Origin: Actinomycetota bacterium
GTDB lineage: Bacteria > Actinomycetota > Thermoleophilia > Solirubrobacterales > JACPNS01
Length of the DNA: 64,000 nucleotides
NCBI GenBank assembly: GCA_016213645.1
Contig: JACQZY010000014.1
Location: 1-64,000, forward strand
Direction: 5' to 3'
In this document: one piece after another, positions 27,073 to 36,751 of the stretch
Numbering within the stretch: the first letter of the stretch is position 1
Layout of the letters: the number at the start of each line of letters is the position of its first letter
The notes under the pieces: generated by a model
The model's input: the letters and a program-made list of their open reading frames with translations, nothing else
What the model was told of the DNA's origin: nothing
Database searches by the model: none
Position numbers and translations under genes: made by a program

Positions 27073-30000
27073 CGGTCTGCGCTCCCACCGGCTCTTCGTC
27101 CGATCCGTCAGCGGCGCCACTCTCATCTGAGGCCGTGTTCGTTCCATCCTCGTCGGACTCGTCGTCGAGCACCTCGGGGAAGTCCTCGGTGTTGCCCTCG
27201 GCGTCGTGGTACGGCAGCACGATCTCACCGCGCGTGGCCGGAGCGTGCAGGGCCTTCGGCGCGTCTTCATGGGCACTTGTCGCGCCTTCGGGCGAGACAC
27301 GTTCGGCCTTCTGGGCGAGCTCTTCAAGAGCGCGCTTGTAGTCGCTGGGCATGACCTTGACAAACTGCGCCGAGGCCTGCGGCCAGGCGTCCAAAATGTT
27401 CTGACCCGGCTTCGAACCGGTCGCGGCGACATGTTCGGCGATGTCGCGGAAAAGCTGCTCGGCGTCTTCGCCCTCGACCGGTTCAAGCTCGACGAGTTCG
27501 CGGTTTAGACGGCGCTCGAAGAGGTCGTCAGGGTCGTAGACCAGCGCGATTCCGCCGCTCATGCCGGCGGCGAAGTTCTCTCCGGTCGGACCAAGCACCG
27601 TTACGCGCCCGCCGGTCATGTATTCGCAGCCGTGGTCGCCGACGCCTTCGACCACCGAGACGGCGCCGGAGTTGCGCACCGCGAAGCGTTCGCCCGCCAA
27701 CCCACTGAAAAACGCCTTTCCGCCCGTTGCCCCGTAGAGCACGGCGTTGCCGGCAATCACGTTCTCCGACGAGTCGAAGGTGGAACCGGCGGGTGGGCGC
27801 ACGGCGATCGTGCCGCCGGAGAGTCCCTTGCCCGCGTAGTCGTTGGTGTCGCCGTGCAGTGTGAACGTAACGCCCGGTGCGAGCCACGCGCCGAAAGACT
27901 GCCCCGCGGAGCCCGTGAAATCAACCTCGATCGTGCCGTCCGGCAGTCCCTCCGAACCGTGGCGCTTGGCGATTGCGTTGGCGATCATGCCGCCGACCGT
28001 GCGATCGACGTTGCGGATCGGCGACTCGATCGACACGCGCCGTCCACTTTCGATCGCGGGCGTGAGTTGTTTGAGCAGCTCACGATCAAGTTGGCCGTCG
28101 AGGTTTGAGTCCGGCGCGGTGACAAAATGCCGCGCTTCGCCGTCCGGCACGTTGGGAAGCGCGAGGATGTTCGAGAGATCCACGCTTGCGGCCTTGCTGG
28201 AACCGGACTTGATCTCCGGGTCGGCCCGCAGCAGATCGGTGCGGCCGATCAAGTCGTCGAAGCTCGCGACACCGAGCGAAGCCATCAGTTCGCGAACCTC
28301 CTCGGCGAGGTAGACGAAGTAGTTGAAGACGTGATCCGGCGTGCCCTGAAAGCGGCGGCGAAGCTCGGGGTTTTGCGTGGCGATGCCCACCGGGCAGGTG
28401 TTGAGGTGGCAAACGCGCATCATGATGCAGCCCATCGCGATCAGCGGGGCGGTGGCAAAACCGAACTGGTCGGCGCCGAGGATGCCGCCGATCACGACGT
28501 CGCGACCGGTTTTGAGCTGGCCGTCGACTTCGACTGCGATGCGTGAGCGCAGGTCATTCGCAAGCAACGTCTGCTGCGTCTCCGCGAGACCGATCTCCCA
28601 CGGCAATCCGGTGTTGTAGATGGATGACTGCGGCGAAGCGCCCGTGCCACCGTCGTATCCGGCGATCACGACATGATCGGCGCCGGCCTTCGCCACGCCG
28701 GCGGCCACGGTGCCCACGCCGACGGCTGAGACCAGTTTGACCGAGACGCTCGCGGTCGGGTTGGCGCAACGCAGATCGTGGATAAGTTGCTTGAGGTCTT
28801 CGATCGAGTAAATATCGTGATGCGGCGGTGGAGAGATCAGTCCGACGCCGGCCGTGGAGTGGCGCAGCTTCGCGATGTACGGCGAAACCTTCGGCCCCGG
28901 CAATTGTCCGCCTTCACCCGGTTTGGCACCTTGCGAAACCTTGATCTGCAACTGATCTGCGTTGGCGAGGTACTCAATCGTTACGCCGAAGCGGCCCGAC
29001 GCGATCTGCTTGATCGCCGAGCGGCGCTCATCTATGAAGCGCTCCGGATCTTCACCGCCCTCGCCGGTGTTCGAGCGCGCGCCCAGGCGATTCATCGCCA
29101 CGGCGAGCGCCTCATGCGACTCGGCCGAGATCGAACCCATGCTCATCGCCCCGGTCGAGAAGCGCTTGACAATCTCCGCGCCGGACTCGACCTCGTCGAG
29201 TGGGATCGGATCACCGTCTTGCCGGAAGCTCATCAGTCCGCGCAGGGTGATGCCCTTCGCCGCTTCGTCGTTTACGGAGTCGGCGAACTGCCGGTAGCTC
29301 AGCGGCCCGCTTTCGGCGTCGGGATTGAGGCCGACTGCGTTCTGCAGCTTGCTCACGGTGGTGGGATTCCAGACACGGCGCTCGCCTTGGCGCCGCCACT
29401 GGTACACGCCGCCGACCGGCAGAAGTCCGTATTCCGGAGTGTGGGCGTAGGCGAGCGCGTGCCGATCCAGCGCCTCTTCGGCGAGCGTCTTAATGCCGAC
29501 CCCGCCGATGCGCGACGGCGTGCCCGTGAAGTATTTATCGACTAGCTCCTCGTCAAGTCCGAGCGCCTCAAAGAGCTGCGCCCCGCGGTACGACTGGATC
29601 GTCGAGATGCCCATCTTCGAAATCACCTTCAAGAGACCCTTGTCCAGCGCCTTGATCAGGCGCTTCTCGCTCTCAAGAACGTCCATCGCCTCGGGCATGT
29701 GGCCCATCGCCGTGAGGTTCAACAGCGACTCAAGCGCAAGATATGGATGCACCGCGGCCGCGCCGTATCCGATCAGCGCCGCCATGTGGTGCACCTCGCG
29801 CGGATCTCCGGATTCAACGATCAGCCCTACGCGCAGGCGCACGCCTTCGCGCACGAGGTGCTGGTGCACCGCGGCGACGGCAAGTAGCGACGGAATCGGT
29901 ACGTTCTCGGAGTTGACGCTCGCGTCAGAGAGAATGATGATCGTTGCGCCCTGATCGATGCTCGTGCGCGCCTCGTCGCAGACGCGCAGAAGTGCGCTCT

Positions 30001-31849
30001 CCATGCCCGCCGCGCCATCGGCGACCGGCCACGTCACGTCGATGGTGCGCGACCGAAAACCGCGCCGGTCGAGATGGCGGATCTTTTCCATCTCTTCGAA
30101 ACCGAGGATCGGCTGGTTGATGATCAACTGGATGGCGTGTTCGGGGACCTCTTGAAAGAGGTTGCCGTGTGTGCCCAGTCGTGTGACCAGGCTCATTACG
30201 AGCTGTTCACGCAATGGGTCGATCGGCGGGTTGGTGACCTGCGCAAAGAGTTGTTTGAAGTAGTTGAAGAGCGACGGCCGCCGATCTGACAGCACCGCCA
30301 GAGCCAGGTCGTTGCCCATCGACCCGATCGGCTCCGCCTGGGCCGCCACCATCGGTTCGAGCAGTACGCGCAGATCCTCTTGGCTGTAGCCAAACGCGAG
30401 CTGACGCGTGCGCAGCGGCTCGGGGCTTGGCGTCGGGCGCCCTCGGTCGGGAATCTGACTGAGATGTATTAGCTGCTCGCTGCACCACTGCTCATAGGGC
30501 TTTTGAGTCGCGATCGATTCCTTGAGCTCGGCGTCGTCGATCACTTTTCCGGCGTCAAGGTCGACGTAGAAGAATTTGCCCGGGTGCAAGCGGCCCTTGC
30601 GCTCGACGTTCTCGGGTTCGATCGGCAGCACGCCGGCCTCGGAAGCCATGATCGCGTAGCCGTCCTTCGTGACCGTCCAGCGGCCGGGGCGCAACCCGTT
30701 GCGGTCGAGCATCGCGCCGACCGAACGGCCGTCGCTGAAAACCACGGCGGCGGGTCCGTCCCAAGGCTCCATTTGGCAGGCTTGGTAGTGGTAAAAGCCC
30801 TTGACCGCCGGTGAGATCTCGTCGCGGGTGCGGTACGCCTCGGGGATCATCATCATCAGCGCGTGCGGCACGGAACGCCCCGCCAAAACCAGCAGTTCAA
30901 GCACGTTGTCAAGTGCGGCCGAGTCCGAACCTCCCGGTCGCACAACATCGCGCAGCTTGCCGGCGTCACCGCCGAAGAGCTCGCTCTTGAGCTGTGACTC
31001 GCGGGCCCGCATCCAGTTGTGGTTGCCGCGCAGCGTGTTGATCTCGCCGTTGTGCGCGAGCATGCGGAATGGGTGGGCAAGCTCCCAGCTGGGGAAGGTG
31101 TTGGTGGAAAAGCGCGAATGCACGACCGCGACCCGCGACTTCACGCGCGCGTCGCGCAGATCGGGGAAGTATCCGGGCAACTGCGGCGCCGAAAGCATGC
31201 CCTTGTAAACGATCGTGCGTGAAGACATCGAGATCACAGGAGCGTCCTCGCCGGCCTCGTGTTCAAACACACGGCGCGCGACGTAAAGCTTGCGTTCAAA
31301 CGCGTCCTGGCCGACGTTTCGGCCGTTGCGCACGGCCTCACCGGCGCCGATGAACAACTGCTTGACGTAAGGAGCCGATGCCAGCGCGATGCGACCGGCG
31401 TGCGAGCGGTCGGTCGGCACGTCACGCCAGCCGATCACCCGTTGCCCCTCCGCCTCCACCGCCTGTTCGAGGCGGCGCTTGAGCCATTCGCGCTCCTGCA
31501 CACCGGGGGGCATGAAGCACACTGCAACGCCGTATTCGCCGGCCGGGGGCAGCTCGAAGTCTGTTTCTGCGCGAAAGAACTCGTCGGGAATCTGCATCAG
31601 GATGCCCGCGCCGTCGCCGGTCTCGGGATCGGCGCCTTGGGCGCCGCGGTGCTCCATGTGCTCCAGCACCACGAGAGCGCGCTCGATCACGTCGTGCGCC
31701 GGATCGCCGTCGAGCTTGGCCACGAATCCCACGCCGCAGGCGTCATGTTCATAGGCAGGGTCGTACAGACCGGTCGCCGTGGGGCGTTTGGGCCGGTGAC
31801 CGGTAACTGCTCGATTGTTGCTCGGCGACGCGCCGAGATCCTTCCGCAT
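27065..31849 (-). CDS. gltB: Glutamate synthase large subunit
   Basis: 1594 residues from ATG 31849. The class II glutaminase nucleophile is the cysteine of HDACGVGFVA, about 35 residues in, so a short propeptide would be cleaved. Domains in order: glutaminase, central domain, FMN-binding barrel (SVKLVSAVGVGTVAAGVAKAG), the 3Fe-4S cysteines in MMRVCHLNTCPVGIATQ, and the GXGXG beta-helix (from about residue 1250). The last 65 residues are an acidic tail (VLDDESDEDG and similar) not typical of the family. First gene of gltB-gltD; it diverges from the aldehyde dehydrogenase operon, with 188 bases between them for both promoters. Confidence 0.97.
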   Translation of the reverse strand: MRKDLGASPSNNRAVTGHRPKRPTATGLYDPAYEHDACGVGFVAKLDGDPAHDVIERALVVLEHMEHRGAQGADPETGDGAGILMQIPDEFFRAETDFELPPAGEYGVAVCFMPPGVQEREWLKRRLEQAVEAEGQRVIGWRDVPTDRSHAGRIALASAPYVKQLFIGAGEAVRNGRNVGQDAFERKLYVARRVFEHEAGEDAPVISMSSRTIVYKGMLSAPQLPGYFPDLRDARVKSRVAVVHSRFSTNTFPSWELAHPFRMLAHNGEINTLRGNHNWMRARESQLKSELFGGDAGKLRDVVRPGGSDSAALDNVLELLVLAGRSVPHALMMMIPEAYRTRDEISPAVKGFYHYQACQMEPWDGPAAVVFSDGRSVGAMLDRNGLRPGRWTVTKDGYAIMASEAGVLPIEPENVERKGRLHPGKFFYVDLDAGKVIDDAELKESIATQKPYEQWCSEQLIHLSQIPDRGRPTPSPEPLRTRQLAFGYSQEDLRVLLEPMVAAQAEPIGSMGNDLALAVLSDRRPSLFNYFKQLFAQVTNPPIDPLREQLVMSLVTRLGTHGNLFQEVPEHAIQLIINQPILGFEEMEKIRHLDRRGFRSRTIDVTWPVADGAAGMESALLRVCDEARTSIDQGATIIILSDASVNSENVPIPSLLAVAAVHQHLVREGVRLRVGLIVESGDPREVHHMAALIGYGAAAVHPYLALESLLNLTAMGHMPEAMDVLESEKRLIKALDKGLLKVISKMGISTIQSYRGAQLFEALGLDEELVDKYFTGTPSRIGGVGIKTLAEEALDRHALAYAHTPEYGLLPVGGVYQWRRQGERRVWNPTTVSKLQNAVGLNPDAESGPLSYRQFADSVNDEAAKGITLRGLMSFRQDGDPIPLDEVESGAEIVKRFSTGAMSMGSISAESHEALAVAMNRLGARSNTGEGGEDPERFIDERRSAIKQIASGRFGVTIEYLANADQLQIKVSQGAKPGEGGQLPGPKVSPYIAKLRHSTAGVGLISPPPHHDIYSIEDLKQLIHDLRCANPTASVSVKLVSAVGVGTVAAGVAKAGADHVVIAGYDGGTGASPQSSIYNTGLPWEIGLAETQQTLLANDLRSRIAVEVDGQLKTGRDVVIGGILGADQFGFATAPLIAMGCIMMRVCHLNTCPVGIATQNPELRRRFQGTPDHVFNYFVYLAEEVRELMASLGVASFDDLIGRTDLLRADPEIKSGSSKAASVDLSNILALPNVPDGEARHFVTAPDSNLDGQLDRELLKQLTPAIESGRRVSIESPIRNVDRTVGGMIANAIAKRHGSEGLPDGTIEVDFTGSAGQSFGAWLAPGVTFTLHGDTNDYAGKGLSGGTIAVRPPAGSTFDSSENVIAGNAVLYGATGGKAFFSGLAGERFAVRNSGAVSVVEGVGDHGCEYMTGGRVTVLGPTGENFAAGMSGGIALVYDPDDLFERRLNRELVELEPVEGEDAEQLFRDIAEHVAATGSKPGQNILDAWPQASAQFVKVMPSDYKRALEELAQKAERVSPEGATSAHEDAPKALHAPATRGEIVLPYHDAEGNTEDFPEVLDDESDEDGTNTASDESGAADGSDEEPVGAQTDG

Positions 31850-32037
31850 GATGCTGATTTGCTCCGAGACTGCCGCGATATAGAAAAAGATGGGCGTCGA
31901 TCTTCCGGCCGCGCGCGCGGCGCGCACGACTTCGTAGATATCGAAGGGTACCGGCAGACAGGGAATTCGATCCTGAAGACCCGCGCAGAAGTTCGGTCGA
32001 TCGATCTAAAACTCCCGCGCACTGATAATTTTCACCG

Positions 32038-33435
32038 ATGAGTTCTACGGGGGACGGAGCGGCAGTGAGCGAGGAACTAAACGTGCTCGAACCTTCCACC
32101 GAGCGTGTACTCGACACGATCCCGCGCGCAAATGCGGGCGATGTCGACGTCGCGGTCGCGCGCGCGGTGGCGGCTTTCCCCGCGTGGCGGGACTTCGCGC
32201 CCGCGCGCCGTGCCGGGTTAATGCGCGAAATCGCCACCGCGGTCGAACGCGAACTCGAAGACCTCGCGGTATTGGAGGCGCGCAATGCCGGCAAGCCGCT
32301 GGCCGATGCTCGCGGCGAGATCGGCATGGTTGTGGAGACGTTTCGGTATTACGCGGGTTCCCCGGAGCGGCCGCATGGCGAGACGATCCCCGTGGCCGGT
32401 GGCCAGGCCTTCACTGTGCGCGAGCCGCTGGGCGTGGTGGGCCTGATCACGCCTTGGAACTTCCCGCTCGCGATTGCCGCATGGAAGCTGGCGCCGGCGT
32501 TGGCGGCGGGCAACACGGTGGTGCTCAAACCGGCACAGCTGACGCCGCTGACTGCGCTGAGGTTTTCCGAGATCGCCCGCGAGGCGGGTCTCCCCGACGG
32601 TGTTGTCAACGTTGTGGCCGGTCCCGGCGGCACATGCGGTCGCCGTCTGGTTGAGCATCCGGACGTGGCGAAGATCGCTTTTACCGGTTCCACCGAGGTC
32701 GGTCGCTCGATCGCCGCCGAAGCGGCGAGCACACTCAAGCGCGTCACTCTTGAACTGGGTGGCAAGTCGGCCGGCATCGTCTTTGCCGACGCGGACATCG
32801 AGGCCGCCGCCGCGGCGGCGCCCGGCGCGGTCTTCGGCAATGCCGGACAGGACTGCTGCGCGCGCTCGCGCATCCTCGTGGAACAGTCCGCGCTCGATCG
32901 CTTCATGGATCTGCTCGAGCCGGCGGTAAAGGCGCTGCGCGTGGGCGACCCTCTTGCGGATGGCACGCAGATGGGGCCGTTGATTTCGGCCGGTCAGCGC
33001 GACGCGGTCGCCGGTTTCGTGCCCGCGGGCGCACCGATCGCGTTTCGCGGCAACGTGCCCGACGGGCCGGGATATTGGTTCGCGCCGACCGTGCTGTGCC
33101 CGGTCGCGCCGGACGACCGCGCCGTGCGCGAGGAGATTTTTGGACCGGTAGCGGTGGTGATCCCGTTTCGCGACGAGGCGCATGCCGTCGAGCTTGCCAA
33201 CGACACGATCTACGGACTTTCGGGCTCGATCTGGACTCGTGACGGAGCCCGTGCGTTGCGCGTCGCCCGAGCGGTGCAGACGGGTGCGCTCTCGATCAAC
33301 TCAAACAACTCGGTGCGCGTGTCGACGCCGTTCGGCGGATTCAAACAGTCCGGTTACGGGCGCGAGCTCGGACCGCACGCGCTGGATGCCTACAGCGATG
33401 TGAAAACGATTTTCTACTCGACGGAAGGGGCTTGA
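32038..33435 (+). CDS. NAD(P)-dependent aldehyde dehydrogenase
   Basis: 465 residues. Catalytic cysteine is C273 (GNAGQDCCARSR) and the general base is E239 (TLELGGKS). The coenzyme fold shows PWNFPLAIAAWK and FTGSTEVGR, and the end has PFGGFKQSGYGRE. It would oxidise an aldehyde to an acid. In the operon with an SDR and a class I amidotransferase-type hydrolase it resembles M. tuberculosis AldC and E. coli PuuC, so gamma-glutamyl-aminoaldehyde is a plausible substrate. It begins a three-gene operon with almost no spacing. Confidence 0.92.
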   Translation: MSSTGDGAAVSEELNVLEPSTERVLDTIPRANAGDVDVAVARAVAAFPAWRDFAPARRAGLMREIATAVERELEDLAVLEARNAGKPLADARGEIGMVVETFRYYAGSPERPHGETIPVAGGQAFTVREPLGVVGLITPWNFPLAIAAWKLAPALAAGNTVVLKPAQLTPLTALRFSEIAREAGLPDGVVNVVAGPGGTCGRRLVEHPDVAKIAFTGSTEVGRSIAAEAASTLKRVTLELGGKSAGIVFADADIEAAAAAAPGAVFGNAGQDCCARSRILVEQSALDRFMDLLEPAVKALRVGDPLADGTQMGPLISAGQRDAVAGFVPAGAPIAFRGNVPDGPGYWFAPTVLCPVAPDDRAVREEIFGPVAVVIPFRDEAHAVELANDTIYGLSGSIWTRDGARALRVARAVQTGALSINSNNSVRVSTPFGGFKQSGYGRELGPHALDAYSDVKTIFYSTEGA

Positions 33436-33436
33436 A

Positions 33437-34180
33437 ATGGCGCGACTGGAGGGAAAAGTAGCCGTGATCACCGGCGCGAAAGGCGGAATCGGCGCTGCCA
33501 CGGCGGAGCTGTTCATGCGCGAGGGAGCAACCGTGGTGGGTGTGGACCTGGGCGAGGACTCGCCCGGAGACCTGGCGATCACGGCCGATGTAACCGACGC
33601 CATGGCCGTTGAGGGCCTCTACGCCACCGTTGCGGAGCGATTCGGCCGGATCGACGTGCTCTTCAACAACGCGGGCATCTCTCCAAACGACGACGCCTCC
33701 GTGCTCGACACCTCGCTTGAGGCCTGGCAGCGTGTGCAAGACGTCAATCTCAAGAGCGTGTTTTTGTGTTGCAAGTACGGCATCCCGCACTTGCTGGACG
33801 CAGGCGGCGGCTCTGTAATCAATACGGCGTCGTTCGTGGCCGTTATGGGCGCTGCCACCTCTCAGATCTCATATACGGCGTCCAAGGGCGGCGTGCTTGC
33901 GTTGTCACGCGAACTCGGCGTGGAGTTCGCCAAGCGAGGCGTGCGCGTAAACGCTTTGTGCCCGGGACCGGTGGATACGCCGCTGCTGCGAGAGCTCTTC
34001 GCGAAGGATCCGGAGAAAGCGCAACGCCGCATGGTGCATCTGCCGATGGGCCGCTTCGCTTTCGCCGAGGAAATCGCGCAGGGAGCCCTTTTCTTAGCGA
34101 GTGACGATTCCAGCTACGTGACGGCGTCCACATTTATGGTCGACGGCGGGTTGAGCGGCGCCTACACGACACCGTTGTGA
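33437..34180 (+). CDS. Short-chain dehydrogenase/reductase
   Basis: 247 residues. Cofactor motif TGAKGGIGAATAELF, NNAG at about residue 78, and active site SYTASKGGV are all present, so the enzyme should be active, probably with NAD(H) (an acidic residue follows the second strand, VGVDLGED). It starts two bases after the aldehyde dehydrogenase stop. The homologous position in M. tuberculosis is held by Rv2857c. It may oxidise the alcohol intermediate when the amine is ethanolamine-like, by inference. Confidence 0.92.
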   Translation: MARLEGKVAVITGAKGGIGAATAELFMREGATVVGVDLGEDSPGDLAITADVTDAMAVEGLYATVAERFGRIDVLFNNAGISPNDDASVLDTSLEAWQRVQDVNLKSVFLCCKYGIPHLLDAGGGSVINTASFVAVMGAATSQISYTASKGGVLALSRELGVEFAKRGVRVNALCPGPVDTPLLRELFAKDPEKAQRRMVHLPMGRFAFAEEIAQGALFLASDDSSYVTASTFMVDGGLSGAYTTPL

Positions 34181-34923
34181 GAAACCGTCCGCTGATCGGC
34201 GTTTGCGCGGCGCTCGAACGCGCGACCTGGGGCGTGTGGGACCTCCCGGCGGACCTGTTGCCGCGCATGTACGTGGAGGCGGTGCAACGAGCCGGCGGTG
34301 CGGCAGTGCTGCTGCCGGTGGACCCGGGCTGGATCGAAGATCCCGAATCCGTGCTCGACCGTTTGGACGGGTTGATCGTGGCCGGCGGAGCGGATCTCGA
34401 CCCCGGCAGCTACGGCGCGGAGCCCCACCCTGCGACCGTAAACACTTTGCCCACGCGTGACCAGTGCGAGGTGGCGCTGGTCCGCGCGGCGTTGCGACGG
34501 GACATGCCGTTGCTGGGGATCTGTCGCGGCATGCAGACGATCAACGTGGCGTCTGGTGGCACGCTGCATCAACACGTACCCGAGATCGCGGGAGCGGATG
34601 AGCACATGCGTACGCCGGGATCATTCGCGGACGCCGACCAAGCCGTTCGCATGACGCCCGGATCGGCGGCCGAGCGCGCGGCGGGTGCCGGTGAGGTGAT
34701 TGTCAAGAGTCATCACCACCAGGCGATCGACCGGCTCGGCGAGGGCCTGGAGATCACAGGGCGCGCCGCGGCCGACGATCTGCCCGAGGCGATCGAAGTG
34801 ACCGGCAGGCGCTTCGCGATTGGCGTGCAGTGGCATCCGGAGGCGGTGGATGGCGACATGGTGATCCCGGCGCTGGTAGCGGCGGCGCGAGCGGCGGCGG
34901 CGCGGCCGCGGCCGGGCGGCTGA
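34177..34923 (+). CDS. Class I glutamine amidotransferase-like gamma-glutamyl hydrolase (PuuD-like)
   Basis: 248 residues from GTG 34177, overlapping the SDR stop (GTGA). The nucleophile is C116 in LLGICRGMQTINVASGG; the histidine-glutamate pair is in VQWHPEAVD. NTLPTRDQCEVALVRAAL is typical of the Peptidase C26/PuuD group, which removes the gamma-glutamyl group from gamma-glutamyl-GABA or related compounds. It would close the pathway opened by the GlnA4-like ligase and return glutamate. The C-terminus is a short Ala/Arg/Pro-rich tail. Confidence 0.92.
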   Translation: MRNRPLIGVCAALERATWGVWDLPADLLPRMYVEAVQRAGGAAVLLPVDPGWIEDPESVLDRLDGLIVAGGADLDPGSYGAEPHPATVNTLPTRDQCEVALVRAALRRDMPLLGICRGMQTINVASGGTLHQHVPEIAGADEHMRTPGSFADADQAVRMTPGSAAERAAGAGEVIVKSHHHQAIDRLGEGLEITGRAAADDLPEAIEVTGRRFAIGVQWHPEAVDGDMVIPALVAAARAAAARPRPGG

Positions 34924-35003
34924 ACCGGCGCGTCGCCGGTTCGAAAACCGGTCCCGGCTCCTGGGCTCGCCACGATTCACCTGCATTCTGGTACTTTTCA
35001 CTG

Positions 35004-35147
35004 GTCGCTGAACGCCCGCGGCAGTGCCGCGGGTGGCGGGGGACCCAATCGAAGTCTCCGGGGCGAATCGCCGTCGATAGGACGGCGTAGCGCGAACGCC
35101 GGCATCGCCGGTTACGCGCAAGCCCGACAGCTAACTCCGTAAGCGAC
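35004..35147 (+). ncRNA. ydaO/yuaA (c-di-AMP) riboswitch
   Basis: Closing stem GTCGCT (35004-35009) pairs with AGCGAC (35142-35147). Inside are the conserved blocks of this class: GAACGCCC, GGGGGACCCA (35038-35047), GGGGCGAATC, and CCCGACAGCTAAC (35123-35135), with GC-rich helices between. The class binds cyclic di-AMP and usually turns expression off. It lies about 100 bases before a NlpC/P60 cell-wall hydrolase gene, the most common arrangement in actinobacteria. No clear intrinsic terminator follows, so control may be by Rho or at translation. The rest of the 34924-35250 gap holds nothing else recognised. Confidence 0.92.
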
Positions 35148-35250
35148 GCGAAACCGAACCCGCTCGGCCCGCAATCTGGTTTGCAGATGGCGCGCGCGAA
35201 GCAGGAATTCGGGTGATTGAGGGACCGGCGGTTCTACCGTCCGAAAACCG

Positions 35251-36420
35251 ATGCGTGACACTCCCAACAACCATGCCGTCAGCAGACCTCTTTGGTCGGG
35301 CCTAATCGCGATCGCGCTTACTGCGGCCGTCAGTGTGTTGTATCTCGCATTGCCGATGGGGTCTCACGCCGTGCCGCCCGCGGGACTTGCGAGCGATCCG
35401 CACGTGCGGGCACAGCAGCTTGCCGCGCGCATCGATCAACTTCAAGGGCGTATCGACAAGTTGCAGGGACGCGAAAACATCACGCAGGCAGACCTTGTCC
35501 GCAAGCAGGCCCGCGAGCGCGCGATCGCGGCGGAGCTGACGGCGGCCCGCTCAAGACTGCAGCGCACCACGAAAAGACTGAAGCACTCTCGCCGCGTTCT
35601 CTCGCGTCGGCTGATCGCCGTTTACAAGTCGGGCCAACCGGACGTGGTGAGCGTGATGCTCAACAGTGACGGATTCGCCGAGATGCTTGAACGCGCCGAG
35701 TACCTGCACGACGTTGCCAAGCAGGATCGTCGCGTCATCAAAGACGTCGCCGAACTCAAGCGCAAGACGCACAAGCAGGCGATTGCGCTTTCGTCGCTGG
35801 AGGTGAAGGCGCAGGCCGCGATCGGGATCGTTGCGGCGCGAAAGGCCGGGATCGTCACCGCCAAAAACAAGGCGATCGCGCAGGCCGGCAGCCTGCAGGC
35901 CGAACAGCGTCGCGTACGCCGCGAGATTGCCGCGATTGCAGCACGTGCCCGCGCGCAGCAGCAGTCAGATACCGGGCCGAGTTCAACTTCGGCTCCGGTG
36001 GTCGCCAAGGGCGGCGTGGTCTCACTGCACTCCGACGGCCTCGCCTCCGCGTCGGCCGACGCGCCGCAGGCGATCAAGAGTGCGGTGGCCGCCGGCAACC
36101 GCATCGCAAAGACGCCGTATCTGTGGGGCGGTGGACACGGCTCGTTCGATTCCTCCGGCTATGACTGCTCCGGGTCGGTCAGCTACGTACTGCACGCCGC
36201 GGGCACGCTTTCCTCGCCGATGGCCTCCGGCCCGCTGATGGGCTGGGGCGCGGGTGGACCGGGCAAGTACATCACCGTCTACGCCAACGCCGGGCACGTG
36301 TTCATGAACGTCGGCGGCGTGTGGTTCGACACATCGGGCCGTGGCGGAACCGGCTCACGCTGGCAGGTCGGCAGCAAGGGCACCGGCGGATACGCCGTGC
36401 GTCACCCGTCCGGACTGTAA
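35251..36420 (+). CDS. Coiled-coil NlpC/P60-type peptidoglycan hydrolase
   Basis: 389 residues. Signal anchor at about 14-40. A long coiled coil covers about 48-232 (ARIDQLQGRIDKLQGRENIT, then RLQRTTKRLKHSRRVLSRRL and QAGSLQAEQRRVRREIAAIA), like the regulatory coil of RipA/PcsB-type hydrolases. The catalytic domain (about 275-389) has nucleophile C306 in YDCSGSVSYVL and histidine in NAGHVFMNV. It cleaves peptide bonds in peptidoglycan outside the cell; the coil probably keeps it inactive until released by a partner. Expression should respond to c-di-AMP through the riboswitch upstream, linking wall hydrolysis to turgor or wall stress. Confidence 0.9.
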   Translation: MRDTPNNHAVSRPLWSGLIAIALTAAVSVLYLALPMGSHAVPPAGLASDPHVRAQQLAARIDQLQGRIDKLQGRENITQADLVRKQARERAIAAELTAARSRLQRTTKRLKHSRRVLSRRLIAVYKSGQPDVVSVMLNSDGFAEMLERAEYLHDVAKQDRRVIKDVAELKRKTHKQAIALSSLEVKAQAAIGIVAARKAGIVTAKNKAIAQAGSLQAEQRRVRREIAAIAARARAQQQSDTGPSSTSAPVVAKGGVVSLHSDGLASASADAPQAIKSAVAAGNRIAKTPYLWGGGHGSFDSSGYDCSGSVSYVLHAAGTLSSPMASGPLMGWGAGGPGKYITVYANAGHVFMNVGGVWFDTSGRGGTGSRWQVGSKGTGGYAVRHPSGL

Positions 36421-36529
36421 GCAAGCAGTTCTTCGCGCTTGCATCCGCAGGCGCCCGAGTCTGAGGCCGTCGACACCGAAGGCGCCGCCGCCCTGGGCAA
36501 TTTCCGTGGCCGCCTATACTCGCCAACAC

Positions 36530-36705
36530 AACCGGTCGTGACGAGGGAAGTTCGGTGTGAAACCGACGCGGACCCGCCACTGTGATCGGGTGCGTCCGTC
36601 GCACGAGGCGCCGCGCAGTCAGAAGCGGACCTCAGCCACTGGCGGCTCAACGAGCCACCGGGAAGGCGCGACGGAAAGACCCGTCAGCCAGGAGACCTGT
36701 CTCGG
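36530..36705 (+). ncRNA. Cobalamin riboswitch
   Basis: Conserved blocks in the right order: GGGAAGTTCGGTGTGAAACC from 36544, GCCACTGTGA (36576-36585), a GGGAAGGCG block near 36659-36667, and the B12 box GCCAGGAGACCTG (36687-36699). It ends about 45 bases before the first gene of the B12 transport operon. Adenosyl- or other cobalamin binding should lower expression, by sequestering the RBS or ending transcription. A TATACT at 36515-36520 could be the -10 box. The 36421-36529 stretch holds nothing else clear. Confidence 0.95.
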
Positions 36706-36751
36706 CCGTGTCAATGACATAACGATCCCTCGAGGAAAGGGGAAGTCTCTC

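Noticed and set aside
27073-27486. N-terminal extension of gltD
   Set aside because: It is a shadow of the gltB 3' end; the MGEIGGFL start at 27072 is the family's usual beginning.
36557-36751. N-terminal extension of the first DUF4430 protein
   Set aside because: The extension is the cobalamin riboswitch read as protein; the ATG at 36752 has an RBS and is followed at once by a signal peptide.
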